A DNA stretch of 64,000 nucleotides, from assembly GCF_026239695.1 (NCBI RefSeq), contig NZ_JAPIVS010000002.1, forward strand, positions 744,001 to 808,000, in the 5' to 3' direction. The notes beneath the pieces were generated by a model. The model saw nothing but the letters and a program-made list of their open reading frames with translations. It searched no databases and was not told the origin of the DNA. The translations under genes and the position numbers were made by a program. The stretch is from Pedobacter sp. MC2016-15 (lineage in GTDB: Bacteria > Bacteroidota > Bacteroidia > Sphingobacteriales > Sphingobacteriaceae). Shown here piece by piece: positions 25,545 through 33,509 of the stretch (its first letter is position 1; each line of letters begins with the position of its first letter).

Positions 25545-26642
25545 TTAAGCAGATTGTTTTTGCTGTTCTATTGCATTTAATAATTTCTCATAAGGTGCAT
25601 TGAATTTTTCAATACCCTCATCTTCCAGCTGCTGTGTCAGCTGATCGAGATCAATTTCTGCATGACGCAGCTGTGCCAGTACAGATGAAGCACCCTCAAG
25701 GTCAATTTCCAGCCTGCTTTCCGGATCTCCATGATCACGGTAGGCCTCTAAGGTTTCCATAGGGATCGTATCTACGGTATCAGGGCCGATCAGTGCCTCT
25801 ACGTATTTGGTGTCTTTAAAAGCAGGGTTTTTGCTGCTGGTACTTGCCCATAGCAAACGCTGTGGCCTGGCACCTTTGGCACCCAGTTTTTCCCATCGTT
25901 CTCCGCTGAACAGTTCCTTGTAGATTTCGTAGGCTTTTTTTGCAGAAGCAATAGCTACTTCGCCTTTCAGCTCACCCAAATGTTTTTCTTCCAGGATCGG
26001 ATCAATCAGGACATCAATACGGCTCAGGAAGAAACTGGCTACAGAAGAAATCTCATTGATACTTTGTCCCTTTGCCACACGCTCTTCCAGTCCTTCAATA
26101 TAAGCTTCAGCAACTTTTCTGTAGCGCTCAAGACCAAACAATAAGGTTACATTGATATTCAGTCCTTCGGAAATAGTTTTTTTAATCGCCGCCAGTCCAG
26201 GTTGCGTACCCGGGATCTTGATCATCACGTTTTTGCGGTCCACAGCCTTCCACAGTTCCAGGGCCTGTTTGATGGTACCTTCAGTATCCAGTGCCAGCAG
26301 GGGCGAAACTTCCAGGCTCACATAACCGTCAGCACCTTTCACCTCTTCATTGTACACCGGCAGTAAGATATCCGCGGCCTGCTGGATATCCTTTACGGCG
26401 AGGCGGTAAAAGATGTCGTCATTACTCAGGTTCTCCTTTGATAACTCGGCGATATCTGCATCGTAATCTGAGCTGCTGCTGATCGCTTTTTCGAAAATGG
26501 CCGGATTGGAGGTAAGTCCTCTCACGCCATCTTCGTCGATCAGTTGCTTTAGCTTGCCGGATTTGATGATCTCCCGGTCAATAAAGTCGAGCCAGATACT
26601 CTGACCAAAATCGTGTATTTTCTTTACTTTATTCGTTTCCAT
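25545..26642 (-). CDS. tal: Transaldolase
   Basis: A 365-residue transaldolase moving a dihydroxyacetone unit between sugar phosphates in the non-oxidative pentose phosphate pathway. The Schiff-base lysine is Lys142 in NVMIKIPGT; other signatures are GVRGLTSNPAIFEKAI (39-54), LEVSPLLALDT near 110-120, NINVTLLFGLERYRKVAEAYIEGLE near 162-186 and a late GARPQRLLWASTSSKNPAF motif. The length and the GARPQRLLWASTSSK form fit the longer transaldolase group often found with glucose-6-phosphate isomerase, here as a free-standing enzyme. Cytoplasmic. Diverges from mtgA. Confidence 0.95.
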   Translation of the reverse strand: METNKVKKIHDFGQSIWLDFIDREIIKSGKLKQLIDEDGVRGLTSNPAIFEKAISSSSDYDADIAELSKENLSNDDIFYRLAVKDIQQAADILLPVYNEEVKGADGYVSLEVSPLLALDTEGTIKQALELWKAVDRKNVMIKIPGTQPGLAAIKKTISEGLNINVTLLFGLERYRKVAEAYIEGLEERVAKGQSINEISSVASFFLSRIDVLIDPILEEKHLGELKGEVAIASAKKAYEIYKELFSGERWEKLGAKGARPQRLLWASTSSKNPAFKDTKYVEALIGPDTVDTIPMETLEAYRDHGDPESRLEIDLEGASSVLAQLRHAEIDLDQLTQQLEDEGIEKFNAPYEKLLNAIEQQKQSA

Positions 26643-26735
26643 AGTAACTCAATTTGAGGAGTAACAGATGAGCCCGTGTGAATGTTTATATTGCTTTAAA
26701 TATATGCACTGACATGACAAATGTCGGCTTTTTAC

Positions 26736-26743
26736 TACCTTTG
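26736..26743 (+). promoter_or_regulatory. -7 box immediately before mtgA
   Basis: TACCTTTG ends four bases before the mtgA ATG. If functional, transcription would begin at or next to the A of the start codon, giving a leaderless mRNA. No TTG at -33. Confidence 0.4.
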
Positions 26744-26747
26744 AGCG

Positions 26748-27473
26748 ATGGCAAAAAAGCGTACTGCTAAAAGTAAAACAAGCAAATTCAATCTGCAGAA
26801 ACTGAAGTTAACGATAGGAAAGGTACTCCTGTATTTTATCCTGGTCACCGTACTATGGGTGCTGGCCTACAGATTTATCAATCCTCCTTTCACCTTACTG
26901 ATGATCATGAAAAACATCGAAAGGAAATCGGATGGTAAATCTTTTAAAACAGAAAAGAAATGGGTAGACCTGGAGCAGATGTCCGATAACATGAAGCGTG
27001 CCGCCATCGCGGGTGAGGATCAGAAGTTTATACATCACGTAGGTTTTGACGTTGCCGGTATCAGGGCTGCATATAGCGCAAATAAGGCAGATTCTACCAA
27101 GATGAAGGGTGGCAGTACCATCTCGCAGCAGACGGTGAAGAATGTGTTCCTGTGGCCGGGCAGATCATGGGTACGGAAGGGCTTCGAAGCTTATTTTACG
27201 ATACTCATCGAAATCTTCTGGAGCAAGCAGCGGATTCTGGAAGTATACCTGAATGTGATTGAAATGGGCGATGGGATCTATGGGGCTGAAGCTGCAGCAC
27301 AGGCTTACTATGGTAAGTCATGCAGAGATCTGAGTCGTTCGCAGGCCGCCATGATTGCCGCCTGTTTTCCAAATCCGATACGCTGGACACCACGTAATCC
27401 CACAAAGTTTATCCGGCACCGGCATTTCCTTATCATGAAGAATATCCGGAGACTGGGACCGCTGAAGTTTTAG
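26748..27473 (+). CDS. mtgA: Monofunctional peptidoglycan glycosyltransferase
   Basis: A 241-residue GT51-family enzyme that polymerises lipid II into glycan strands, without a transpeptidase domain. A basic cytoplasmic tail is followed by one membrane anchor (about 24-42) and the GT51 domain. The catalytic Glu90 lies in AAIAGEDQKFIHHVGFD, the second conserved block is KGGSTISQQTVKNVFLWP near 121-138, and ILEVYLNVIEMGDGIYGAEAAAQAYYGK follows. Its 3' end is three bases from the convergent gene at 27477. Complete and of normal length. Confidence 0.96.
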   Translation: MAKKRTAKSKTSKFNLQKLKLTIGKVLLYFILVTVLWVLAYRFINPPFTLLMIMKNIERKSDGKSFKTEKKWVDLEQMSDNMKRAAIAGEDQKFIHHVGFDVAGIRAAYSANKADSTKMKGGSTISQQTVKNVFLWPGRSWVRKGFEAYFTILIEIFWSKQRILEVYLNVIEMGDGIYGAEAAAQAYYGKSCRDLSRSQAAMIAACFPNPIRWTPRNPTKFIRHRHFLIMKNIRRLGPLKF

Positions 27474-27476
27474 TGC

Positions 27477-27956
27477 TTAGAGCAGGTCGGCAAACACCTT
27501 GTTATGCCAGCTGTCTTTAAAAGGAACCTCCCATTTGGTCTCAAAATCTGCCAGTGTTTGTACCAGATTGTTGAAAACTATGGTGTCACGGTTTACTTTA
27601 TTGATACTGATCAGCGTCTCAAAATCTTCCTTGTTGACCACCACAACTTTGTCATCAACCTTGTACGCCATATTGAAACGGTTAAAAAGATCGATGCCGT
27701 ATTCCTGTTCAAAACCTTTGATAATTCTTACAGAAGCATCAATAGAGCAGCCTGTGGTGCCTGCAGTGGCCTCATCAACGATAAAGACGATGAAATAATT
27801 GTAAAGAATCTCTGCTTTTGCCTGTAGCTGATGGCCGTGAGCTTTCCATTGCGAAGTGAAATCATCCAGCTGCGCACGGATGGATGTCATTTCGGTTTCG
27901 GTGAAGGGACGGTCACCCTGATAGATCCAGACTTTAGATTGTGGAGAAAAACTCAT
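27477..27956 (-). CDS. Conserved hypothetical protein
   Basis: A 159-residue cytoplasmic protein with features VWIYQGDRPFTETEMTSIRAQLDDFTSQWKAHGHQLQAKAEILYNYFIVFIVDE and a conserved GTTGCSIDASVRIIKGFEQEYG block (about 67-88). Close relatives in Bacteroidota are often labelled ABC transporter ATPase, but there is no Walker A, signature or Walker B motif in the protein, so that name is not supported. The GCSIDASVR stretch may form an active or binding site. Its ATG is only four bases from a -7 box. Confidence 0.85.
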   Translation of the reverse strand: MSFSPQSKVWIYQGDRPFTETEMTSIRAQLDDFTSQWKAHGHQLQAKAEILYNYFIVFIVDEATAGTTGCSIDASVRIIKGFEQEYGIDLFNRFNMAYKVDDKVVVVNKEDFETLISINKVNRDTIVFNNLVQTLADFETKWEVPFKDSWHNKVFADLL

Positions 27957-27960
27957 AGTA

Positions 27961-27968
27961 CAAATTTA
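27961..27968 (-). promoter_or_regulatory. -7 box immediately before the gene at 27477-27956
   Basis: TAAATTTG on the reverse strand stands four bases from the ATG at 27956, implying transcription starting at the start codon. No clear -33 element. Confidence 0.4.
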
Positions 27969-28007
27969 ACATTTTATTTAATTTCATATCCTGTAATAGC
28001 CGGCCAG

Positions 28008-28484
28008 ATGAAAAAGTTTACATTCTCCTTGAAAATATGTGCAGCACTGCTGTTGTGTCTGGGTTTTATTTCTTTTTCTTCGTCCGGACCTGCGGAAGAA
28101 GAGGCCGGGTATATGCAGCAGAAGCTTACAGAACATTATAACGCGGAATCTGGTCCAAAAAATATAAAGAAGTACGAACTTCAGATTACGGACAGGGGCT
28201 TTTGCCGTTACAAACGTTATTTCAATAACGGGAAAGTGGAGTACTTCTCCTGTAACCTGATGAAATACAGTGTGCTTGATTATATCGGCACCAATTTATC
28301 GGGCACTTTATTTCTCAGAACCAGGGGGGATGACGTCATTGTGCAGACCTATAACGACCGCAGGGGCGGAGATATTGACAGTATGGCCACTTTCATAGCC
28401 ATACCGCTTAAAAACCTTGAAGCTGAAGACTTGATTGACCTGTCAGATAAGTTCCGGCAGATGAGCCTGAAGCTGCACCAATAG
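28008..28484 (+). CDS. Exported hypothetical protein
   Basis: A 158-residue protein from the ATG at 28008, chosen because a signal peptide begins there (MKKFTFSLKICAALLLCLGF) and a longer reading frame from 27831 would run antisense through the neighbouring gene. The mature part is a small mixed domain: EEAGYMQQKLTEHYNAESGPKNIKKYELQIT, FCRYKRYFNNGKVEYFSCNLMKYSVLDYIG and TRGDDVIVQTYNDRRGGDIDSMATFIAIPLKNLEAEDLIDLSDKF. No family recognised and no catalytic motif visible. It overlaps the convergent MBL gene by 77 bases. Confidence 0.75.
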   Translation: MKKFTFSLKICAALLLCLGFISFSSSGPAEEEAGYMQQKLTEHYNAESGPKNIKKYELQITDRGFCRYKRYFNNGKVEYFSCNLMKYSVLDYIGTNLSGTLFLRTRGDDVIVQTYNDRRGGDIDSMATFIAIPLKNLEAEDLIDLSDKFRQMSLKLHQ

Positions 28485-29247
28485 TAAATACCGGTGTTTC
28501 CATATGACGCGTAGCGATCACAATTGTTGTGCCCCGGGCATGCTGGTTAAACAGGTGCTCTACGAGTTCAGGGTCGTTGTTATCTTTTGATAAATGTGAG
28601 AGCAGCAGGTGACTCAGTTTGGCTGGCCGGAAGTTGTTAAACAATTCCAGCGCCTGTGTATTGCTGAGGTGACCCCAGCCACCACTGATCCTCCTTTTGA
28701 GGTAATAGGGATATTTTCCGTTTTGTAAAAGATCTTCATCATAGTTGGCTTCAAGAAAGGCAGCATCACATTGCTGAAAATGCAGACTCAGCTGATCGCA
28801 GACGCGGCCAAGATCGGTGAAGACCCCCACTTTGATGTCACCACAGGAAACCATAAAACTATGGGGTTCTGCGGCATCATGTATTTTTGGAAAACAGGTA
28901 ATGTTTAAGGACCCGATCTGCACAGTCTCGTGACTCGAAAACGTTCGCGTCAGTTCTTCAGGCAGGTTGAGCCGGCAATTGTTCAGCGTGCCCGGCGTGA
29001 TATACACCGGAATACCAAATTTTTTGGACAGTACTGTCAGGCCACGGATATGGTCTCCATGTTCATGGGAAATGAAAATCGCTTTTACCTTTTTCATCGA
29101 TAAACCCAGGCGGAGCATCCTTTTCTCGGTCTCCTTGCAGGAGATCCCTGCATCTACCATGATGGCCTCTTTCGAGTTCCCAACATAATAACAGTTTCCG
29201 TTGCTGCCGGAGTTTAACGACGTAATAAATAGCGGGTTACAATCCAT
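28408..29247 (-). CDS. MBL-fold metal-dependent hydrolase, YycJ-like
   Basis: A 279-residue metallo-beta-lactamase-fold enzyme from the ATG at 29247; a TTG 24 bases upstream is a less likely alternative. The metal-binding motif ISHEHGDHIRG is at about residues 59-69, preceded by ITSLNSGSNGNCYYVGN and MVDAGISCKETEKRM, which are the hallmarks of the YycJ/WalJ group, some of which act as 5'-3' exonucleases. HLSNTQALELF and LLLSHLSKDNNDPELVEHLF supply later conserved residues. Its start overlaps the end of the upstream Fe-S gene by 11 bases, and its end runs 77 bases into the convergent gene. Confidence 0.9.
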   Translation of the reverse strand: MDCNPLFITSLNSGSNGNCYYVGNSKEAIMVDAGISCKETEKRMLRLGLSMKKVKAIFISHEHGDHIRGLTVLSKKFGIPVYITPGTLNNCRLNLPEELTRTFSSHETVQIGSLNITCFPKIHDAAEPHSFMVSCGDIKVGVFTDLGRVCDQLSLHFQQCDAAFLEANYDEDLLQNGKYPYYLKRRISGGWGHLSNTQALELFNNFRPAKLSHLLLSHLSKDNNDPELVEHLFNQHARGTTIVIATRHMETPVFTIGAASGSSAGTYLTGQSSLQLQGF

Positions 29248-30037
29248 TCGCTCTTGCTGTAATTTCTGCAATATCTAAAACCTTTACATTGTCATTCTGA
29301 TCCTTCATCTTCACACCATCACTCAGCATGGTCATGCAGAAAGGGCATCCTGCCGCGATGATATTTGGGCTGGTTTCCAGTGCTTCTTCGATGCGCTCAA
29401 TGTTGATGTCTTTGTTTCCTTTTTCGGGTTCTTTGAACATCTGGGCACCACCGGCACCACAGCATAAGCCATTGGATTTACAGCGTTTCATTTCTACGAG
29501 CTGTGCATCCAGTACTTCCAGCGCCGCACGCGGTGCTTCGTAGATACCATTACCACGTCCCAGATAGCAGGGGTCATGGTAAGTGATCTTTTTGCCTTTG
29601 AAACTTTCTCCGCCTTCGGCTTTCAGCTTTCCGTCATTGATCAGGTCCTGGATCAGCTGGGTATGGTGGATTACCTCGTAAATACCGCCCAGTCCGGGAT
29701 ATTCGTTTTTTATCGTGTTAAAGCAGTGCGGACATCCGGTAACGATCTTTTTGATGTTGTAGGCGTTCAATACCTCGATATTGGTCATCGCCTGCATCTG
29801 AAACAGGAATTCGTTTCCGGCACGTTTTGCAGGATCGCCGGTGCAACTTTCTTCTGTACCAAGCACTGCATATTTGATGCCTACGTGATGAAGGATCTTG
29901 CAGATATCGCGGGTAGTTTTTTGTGCACGTTCGTCATAACTTCCGGCACAGCCTACCCAGAACAAGATTTCAGGTTCTTCGCCCCTTGCCATCATTTCTG
30001 CCATGGTAGGCACTTCTATATTTAGTTTCTCAGTCAT
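29237..30037 (-). CDS. CCG-domain (Fe-S)-binding oxidoreductase subunit
   Basis: A 266-residue protein with two cysteine-rich CCG domains, as in GlcF, LutA and heterodisulfide reductase subunit B/D. First domain: ILFWVGCAGSYDERAQ near 24 and TGCPHCFNTIKNEYP near 100; second: YHDPCYLGRGNGIYEAPRAAL near 153 and SNGLCCGAGGAQMFKEP near 188, followed by AAGCPFCMTMLSDGV. These domains hold iron-sulfur or zinc sites and catalyse two-electron transfers. Located 12 bases downstream of the membrane Fe-S protein gene, with which it probably forms one complex passing electrons to or from menaquinone. The electron donor is not known. Confidence 0.9.
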   Translation of the reverse strand: MTEKLNIEVPTMAEMMARGEEPEILFWVGCAGSYDERAQKTTRDICKILHHVGIKYAVLGTEESCTGDPAKRAGNEFLFQMQAMTNIEVLNAYNIKKIVTGCPHCFNTIKNEYPGLGGIYEVIHHTQLIQDLINDGKLKAEGGESFKGKKITYHDPCYLGRGNGIYEAPRAALEVLDAQLVEMKRCKSNGLCCGAGGAQMFKEPEKGNKDINIERIEEALETSPNIIAAGCPFCMTMLSDGVKMKDQNDNVKVLDIAEITARANGL

Positions 30038-30049
30038 TATGCAGCTTAA

Positions 30050-31345
30050 TTAGTTTTCTTTGGCCCAGTTAAACCTGTCAGCCGGTGAATACTTCCATGG
30101 CGCACCATTGTTTTCAATATTGCCCAGCATGCTGCTGATGCTTGACGGCGCCTGCGACTCCTCCATTACGGCATACCTTCTCAGGTCGGTAATAATGGCC
30201 AGCGGGTCAATGTTGATCGGGCAGGCTTCTACACAGGCATTGCAGCTGGTACAGGCCCATAACTCTTCACGGGTGATATAATCATCGATCAGGGATTTGC
30301 CGTCTTCAAATGCAGCACCACCCTTGTCCAGCGTTTTCCCTACTTCCTCCATACGATCGCGGGTATCCATCATGATCTTACGTGGGGAAAGGAGTTTGCC
30401 GGTGATGTTTGCCGGGCATACTGCAGTACAGCGTCCGCATTCAGTGCAAGTATAGGCATTCATGAGGTTTACCCATGTCAGATCATTTACATCTTTTGCA
30501 CCAAAACGTCCGGGATCTCCCTCAGGAGGAGTAAATGAAGGATCAAGCATGGCCTTCACCTCGTTGGTTACACTCTGCATGTTCGTAAATTCGCCTTTTG
30601 GCTCCAGATTGGAGAAATAGGTATTTGGAAACGCAAAGAGGATGTGGAAATGTTTGGAGTAGGGCAGGTAGTTGAGGAAGGCGAGGATTCCAATAATGTG
30701 GAACCACCAGCAGCCTCTTTCTATGGCGATCAGGCTTGCCTCATTTGCAGGCAGCAGGTTTTGCAGGTACTGACTAACCGGAAAAGCCCCGGCACTGATG
30801 TAGTGATGCGAACCGAGCAGCTGTAGTTTTGCATCTGCAGCGTTCATCAGCAGGAAGGCGGTCATCAGCAGGATCTCGGTGAAGAGAATATAGTTGGCAT
30901 CAGATTTTGGCCATCCTGTCAGCTCGCGGGCCATAAATCTTTTTAATTTTAAAATATTTCTTCTGATGAGGAAGATGACGCAGGAAATCCATACACCAAG
31001 GGCGAGAATTTCGAAGCCACCAATCAGAAAATTGTACAGACTGCCGAGGCCACCGAAGATGCGGTGCGTACCAAATACGCCGTCGATCATGATCTCCAGT
31101 ACTTCAATATTGATAATAACGAAGCCCACATAGACGATAAAGTGGAGGGCAGCAGGGATGGGGCGCACTACCATTTTGGTCTGACCAAAGGCAACCTTTA
31201 GCATGGTTGTCAGTCTTTTAGCTGGCTGATCTGAGCGATCTGCCGGCCGGCCAAGCCTGATATTACGGATCACTTTTTTCAGGTTGATGCTGAAAAATGC
31301 GATTGCCGCTATGGTGAGGGCTATAAATAGAATTTGTGAAATCAT
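30050..31345 (-). CDS. Membrane-bound 4Fe-4S dicluster electron-transfer protein
   Basis: A 431-residue membrane protein. Several hydrophobic helices occupy about 1-240 (ILFIALTIAAIAFFSINL, LHFIVYVGFVIINIEV, ILLMTAFLLMNAADA and FHIIGILAFLNYLP), resembling the gamma subunit of nitrate reductase and HdrE. The C-terminal part carries two ferredoxin-type clusters: CTECGRCTAVCPANITG near 302 and CTSCNACVEACPINIDPL near 362. Together with the downstream CCG protein it forms an HdrDE/GlpC-like quinone-linked module found widely in Bacteroidota. Physiological partner unknown; beta-oxidation or lactate-type dehydrogenases are possible. Confidence 0.9.
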   Translation of the reverse strand: MISQILFIALTIAAIAFFSINLKKVIRNIRLGRPADRSDQPAKRLTTMLKVAFGQTKMVVRPIPAALHFIVYVGFVIINIEVLEIMIDGVFGTHRIFGGLGSLYNFLIGGFEILALGVWISCVIFLIRRNILKLKRFMARELTGWPKSDANYILFTEILLMTAFLLMNAADAKLQLLGSHHYISAGAFPVSQYLQNLLPANEASLIAIERGCWWFHIIGILAFLNYLPYSKHFHILFAFPNTYFSNLEPKGEFTNMQSVTNEVKAMLDPSFTPPEGDPGRFGAKDVNDLTWVNLMNAYTCTECGRCTAVCPANITGKLLSPRKIMMDTRDRMEEVGKTLDKGGAAFEDGKSLIDDYITREELWACTSCNACVEACPINIDPLAIITDLRRYAVMEESQAPSSISSMLGNIENNGAPWKYSPADRFNWAKEN

Positions 31346-31557
31346 TACCGGGATATCTTTTACTTCATGCTAAGTTAAAATAAATAGCAGAAAGAAATTA
31401 CTATGCTTGCATAATTATTTAAAATTTAGAGCAGTTTTAAATAATTGAAAGGCCTTTTTAAAATTATTTCAAAAAAAGTTTTGTTATTAAAAAAAAGAAA
31501 CTACATTTGCACTCCCAACAACGGGGAACATGATCGAAATCAAGTTCAATAAAAGTT
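31346..31557. other. AT-rich spacer before tRNA-Phe
   Basis: The spacer between the Fe-S gene and the tRNA is strongly A/T-rich, with no open reading frame of note. Its right half contains the tRNA promoter. Confidence 0.5.
31480..31509 (+). promoter_or_regulatory. tRNA-Phe promoter
   Basis: TTTG (31480-31483), 18 bases, TACATTTG (31502-31509). This agrees with the consensus and would start transcription near 31513, about 45 bases before the mature tRNA. Confidence 0.75.
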
Positions 31558-31630
31558 GGTGCGGTAGCTCAGTCGGTAGAGCAAAGGATTGAAAATCCTT
31601 GTGTCGGCGGTTCGATCCCGTCCCGCACCA
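31558..31630 (+). tRNA. tRNA-Phe (GAA)
   Basis: A 73-base cloverleaf. Acceptor GGTGCGG (31558-31564) pairs with CCGCACC (31623-31629), with discriminator A; D arm GCTC/GAGC; anticodon stem AAGGA/TCCTT enclosing TTGAAAA, anticodon GAA; T arm GGCGG-TTCGATC-CCGTC with one G-T pair. The CCA end is not encoded and must be added after transcription, as is common in this phylum. Confidence 0.97.
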
Positions 31631-31637
31631 CTTCTGC

Positions 31638-31670
31638 AAAAAGCTTCAGAGAAATCTGAAGCTTTTTTGT
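31638..31670 (+). terminator. tRNA-Phe terminator
   Basis: AAAAGCTTCAGA and TCTGAAGCTTTT form a 12-base-pair hairpin with a GAAA tetraloop, directly followed by a T run. Stands eight bases after the tRNA. Confidence 0.88.
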
Positions 31671-31756
31671 TTTACAGCGATTTCTGCTGTCATTTATTAA
31701 TTTAATCAACTCATTTTAACAGTCAGTTAATATCATCGCGACATCTTTGAAGCGAT

Positions 31757-32323
31757 ATGACTAACAACGCCTTAGAAGATAATCTGTTGCTTTCCCGCAT
31801 CAAAAACAGCGAAACGCCGGCTTTTGATCAATTATTTTTAAAGTATCACCCTAACCTTCTGCGTTTCTCCAGGTCATTGTTACCCTATCCCAGTGATGCT
31901 GCCGAAGACCTGGTGATTGAAGTATTTCATAAACTGTGGCAGGACCGCAGCTCTATCATCATTCATTCTTCTCTTTCTGCATTACTGTACAAATGTGTTA
32001 AAAACCGTGTGTACGACCATTACCGTAAGCACAAAATGGCCGTTCTCACCACTCTGGAAGAAATGCCTGAAGACCTGGATCTTCATTATGCAAGCCCCGA
32101 TCAGGTCTTCGATTACAAAGAGCTGGCACAAAATCTTGAACGCCTCATTAAAAAGTTGCCAGAAAAAATGCAGGTCATCTTCAGAATGAGCAGGGAAGAT
32201 AACCTGAGTTATCAGGAAATTGCTGATCTGCTGGAGATCTCCCTTAACTCTGTAAAAACACAGATGTACAGGGCCGTAAAATACCTCAAAGAAAGCTATC
32301 GCCTGGATAATATGGCCTTTTAA
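31757..32323 (+). CDS. ECF-type RNA polymerase sigma factor
   Basis: A 188-residue extracytoplasmic-function sigma-70 factor. Region 2 spans about 25-95 (FDQLFLKYHPNLLRFSRSLL, AEDLVIEVFHKLWQDR), and region 4 spans about 125-180 (LPEKMQVIFRMSREDNLSYQEIADLLEISLNSVKTQMYRAVKYLKE, with a clear helix-turn-helix). It precedes a FecR anti-sigma gene and STN-SusC/SusD, the normal layout for a substrate-sensing trans-envelope circuit. Its likely targets are its own locus genes from 33510. The ATG stands seven bases after a near-consensus CATCTTTG box. Confidence 0.95.
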   Translation: MTNNALEDNLLLSRIKNSETPAFDQLFLKYHPNLLRFSRSLLPYPSDAAEDLVIEVFHKLWQDRSSIIIHSSLSALLYKCVKNRVYDHYRKHKMAVLTTLEEMPEDLDLHYASPDQVFDYKELAQNLERLIKKLPEKMQVIFRMSREDNLSYQEIADLLEISLNSVKTQMYRAVKYLKESYRLDNMAF

Positions 32324-32391
32324 AAAAAAAAAGTTTTTTTCTTGTCATGAGTTCATCTCTGTTTTACGTCCTGACTTAAAACAAGATTGAT

Positions 32392-33408
32392 TTGGAAGAG
32401 AAAGAGCTTTATCTGCTGATCACACGATACCTGTCTAACACTACCAGCACTGAAGAAAACGAAGTACTGGCGGATTGGCTCGCTGCAGATAAAAAAAACG
32501 AACAAACATTTGAAGAAATCAAGCTCATCTGGCTTGGGTATCAAAGGTCTGCTGATGCAGAAAGCATGAATGCGCTGGATAGACTGCATTCCAGAATAGC
32601 TGCGGAGCAGCCGGCTTTAGCCCCTGCCAGATGGCACCGCTTTAACCGCTACATCACTGCGGCCGCAGCAGTAATTGTCATTGCTGCAGGATGGTTTGCT
32701 TTTGAATCATTGAGGGCTGAAGGATCAGCAATTTATTTAAGCGTTAACACCACATCGGGCCAAAAGAAAAAGCTGACACTCGAAGATGGCACCAAAGTCA
32801 TCCTGGGACCTGAAAGCTCACTCTCTTATCCAAAATCATTTGACGATGCCAACCGTAAGGTTTCCATCACCGGAGAAGCCTTTTTTGAGGTCAGCAAAAA
32901 TCCACACAGACCTTTCATCGTACAAACAGCAGCAATGAATGTACAGGTTTTAGGTACACATTTTAACATCAGCGCCGGCAAAAGCGATGCAGTAAACACA
33001 GTATCCCTGTTTGAAGGAAAAGTAAGAGTTAAACTGAAAGATGAGCAGAGCGAAGAATACATGTTAAAACCCGGGCAGGAGCTGTCTGTGAATCGCCATA
33101 CGCAGCGGGTATTTCAGGATCAGCTTGACTCAGCATCGGTTTTAGGCTGGTTAAACAATGTCCTGATCTTTAAAAATGAGGAATTGGGAGAAGTTGCCCC
33201 GCGCATAGAGAAAATGTACGGCGTGAAGATAGTCTTTACCGACCAGGCTACGGCAGACACAAAACTCTATGCCATGTTCAATAATCAAGCCCTCACTGAA
33301 GTGATGAATACCATCTGTGCATCGGGCACGCTGGCCTATCACCGGGAAGGGAACAAAATTTACATCAAATCAAAATCTTATAAGGAAAAGTCCACATCAA
33401 CCCTTTAA
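32392..33408 (+). CDS. FecR-family anti-sigma factor
   Basis: A 338-residue inner-membrane protein starting at a TTG codon (the first in-frame start after an upstream stop; the reading MEEKELYLLITRYLSNTTST fits the family N-terminus). A cytoplasmic anti-sigma region (about 1-80) with the conserved DWLAADKKNEQTFEEI and LIWLGYQ, one transmembrane segment (about 87-103, YITAAAAVIVIAAGWFAF), a periplasmic FecR domain (about 118-215, with TSGQKKKLTLEDGTKVILGPESSLSYP and GEAFFEVSKNPHRPFIV), and a C-terminal DUF4974 domain. It would keep the sigma factor inactive until the STN domain of the SusC signals ligand. Confidence 0.95.
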   Translation: MEEKELYLLITRYLSNTTSTEENEVLADWLAADKKNEQTFEEIKLIWLGYQRSADAESMNALDRLHSRIAAEQPALAPARWHRFNRYITAAAAVIVIAAGWFAFESLRAEGSAIYLSVNTTSGQKKKLTLEDGTKVILGPESSLSYPKSFDDANRKVSITGEAFFEVSKNPHRPFIVQTAAMNVQVLGTHFNISAGKSDAVNTVSLFEGKVRVKLKDEQSEEYMLKPGQELSVNRHTQRVFQDQLDSASVLGWLNNVLIFKNEELGEVAPRIEKMYGVKIVFTDQATADTKLYAMFNNQALTEVMNTICASGTLAYHREGNKIYIKSKSYKEKSTSTL

Positions 33409-33509
33409 GTCCTGCCAGGCTGCGGCTTAAAAATCAAGAACCGACATCTGCAAATGCCGGTCCAATCGCTATCAAATTATTGGATATCTAATAAACGAAT
33501 TACAAACTT

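Noticed and set aside
27831..28007. N-terminal extension of the exported protein at 28008
   Set aside because: This part runs antisense through the gene at 27477-27956, and a proper signal peptide begins at 28008.
32321..32340. A11-G-T7 tract after the sigma factor gene as a terminator
   Set aside because: No GC stem is present; an A/T-only foldback is not a convincing terminator, and sigma and FecR genes are normally co-transcribed.
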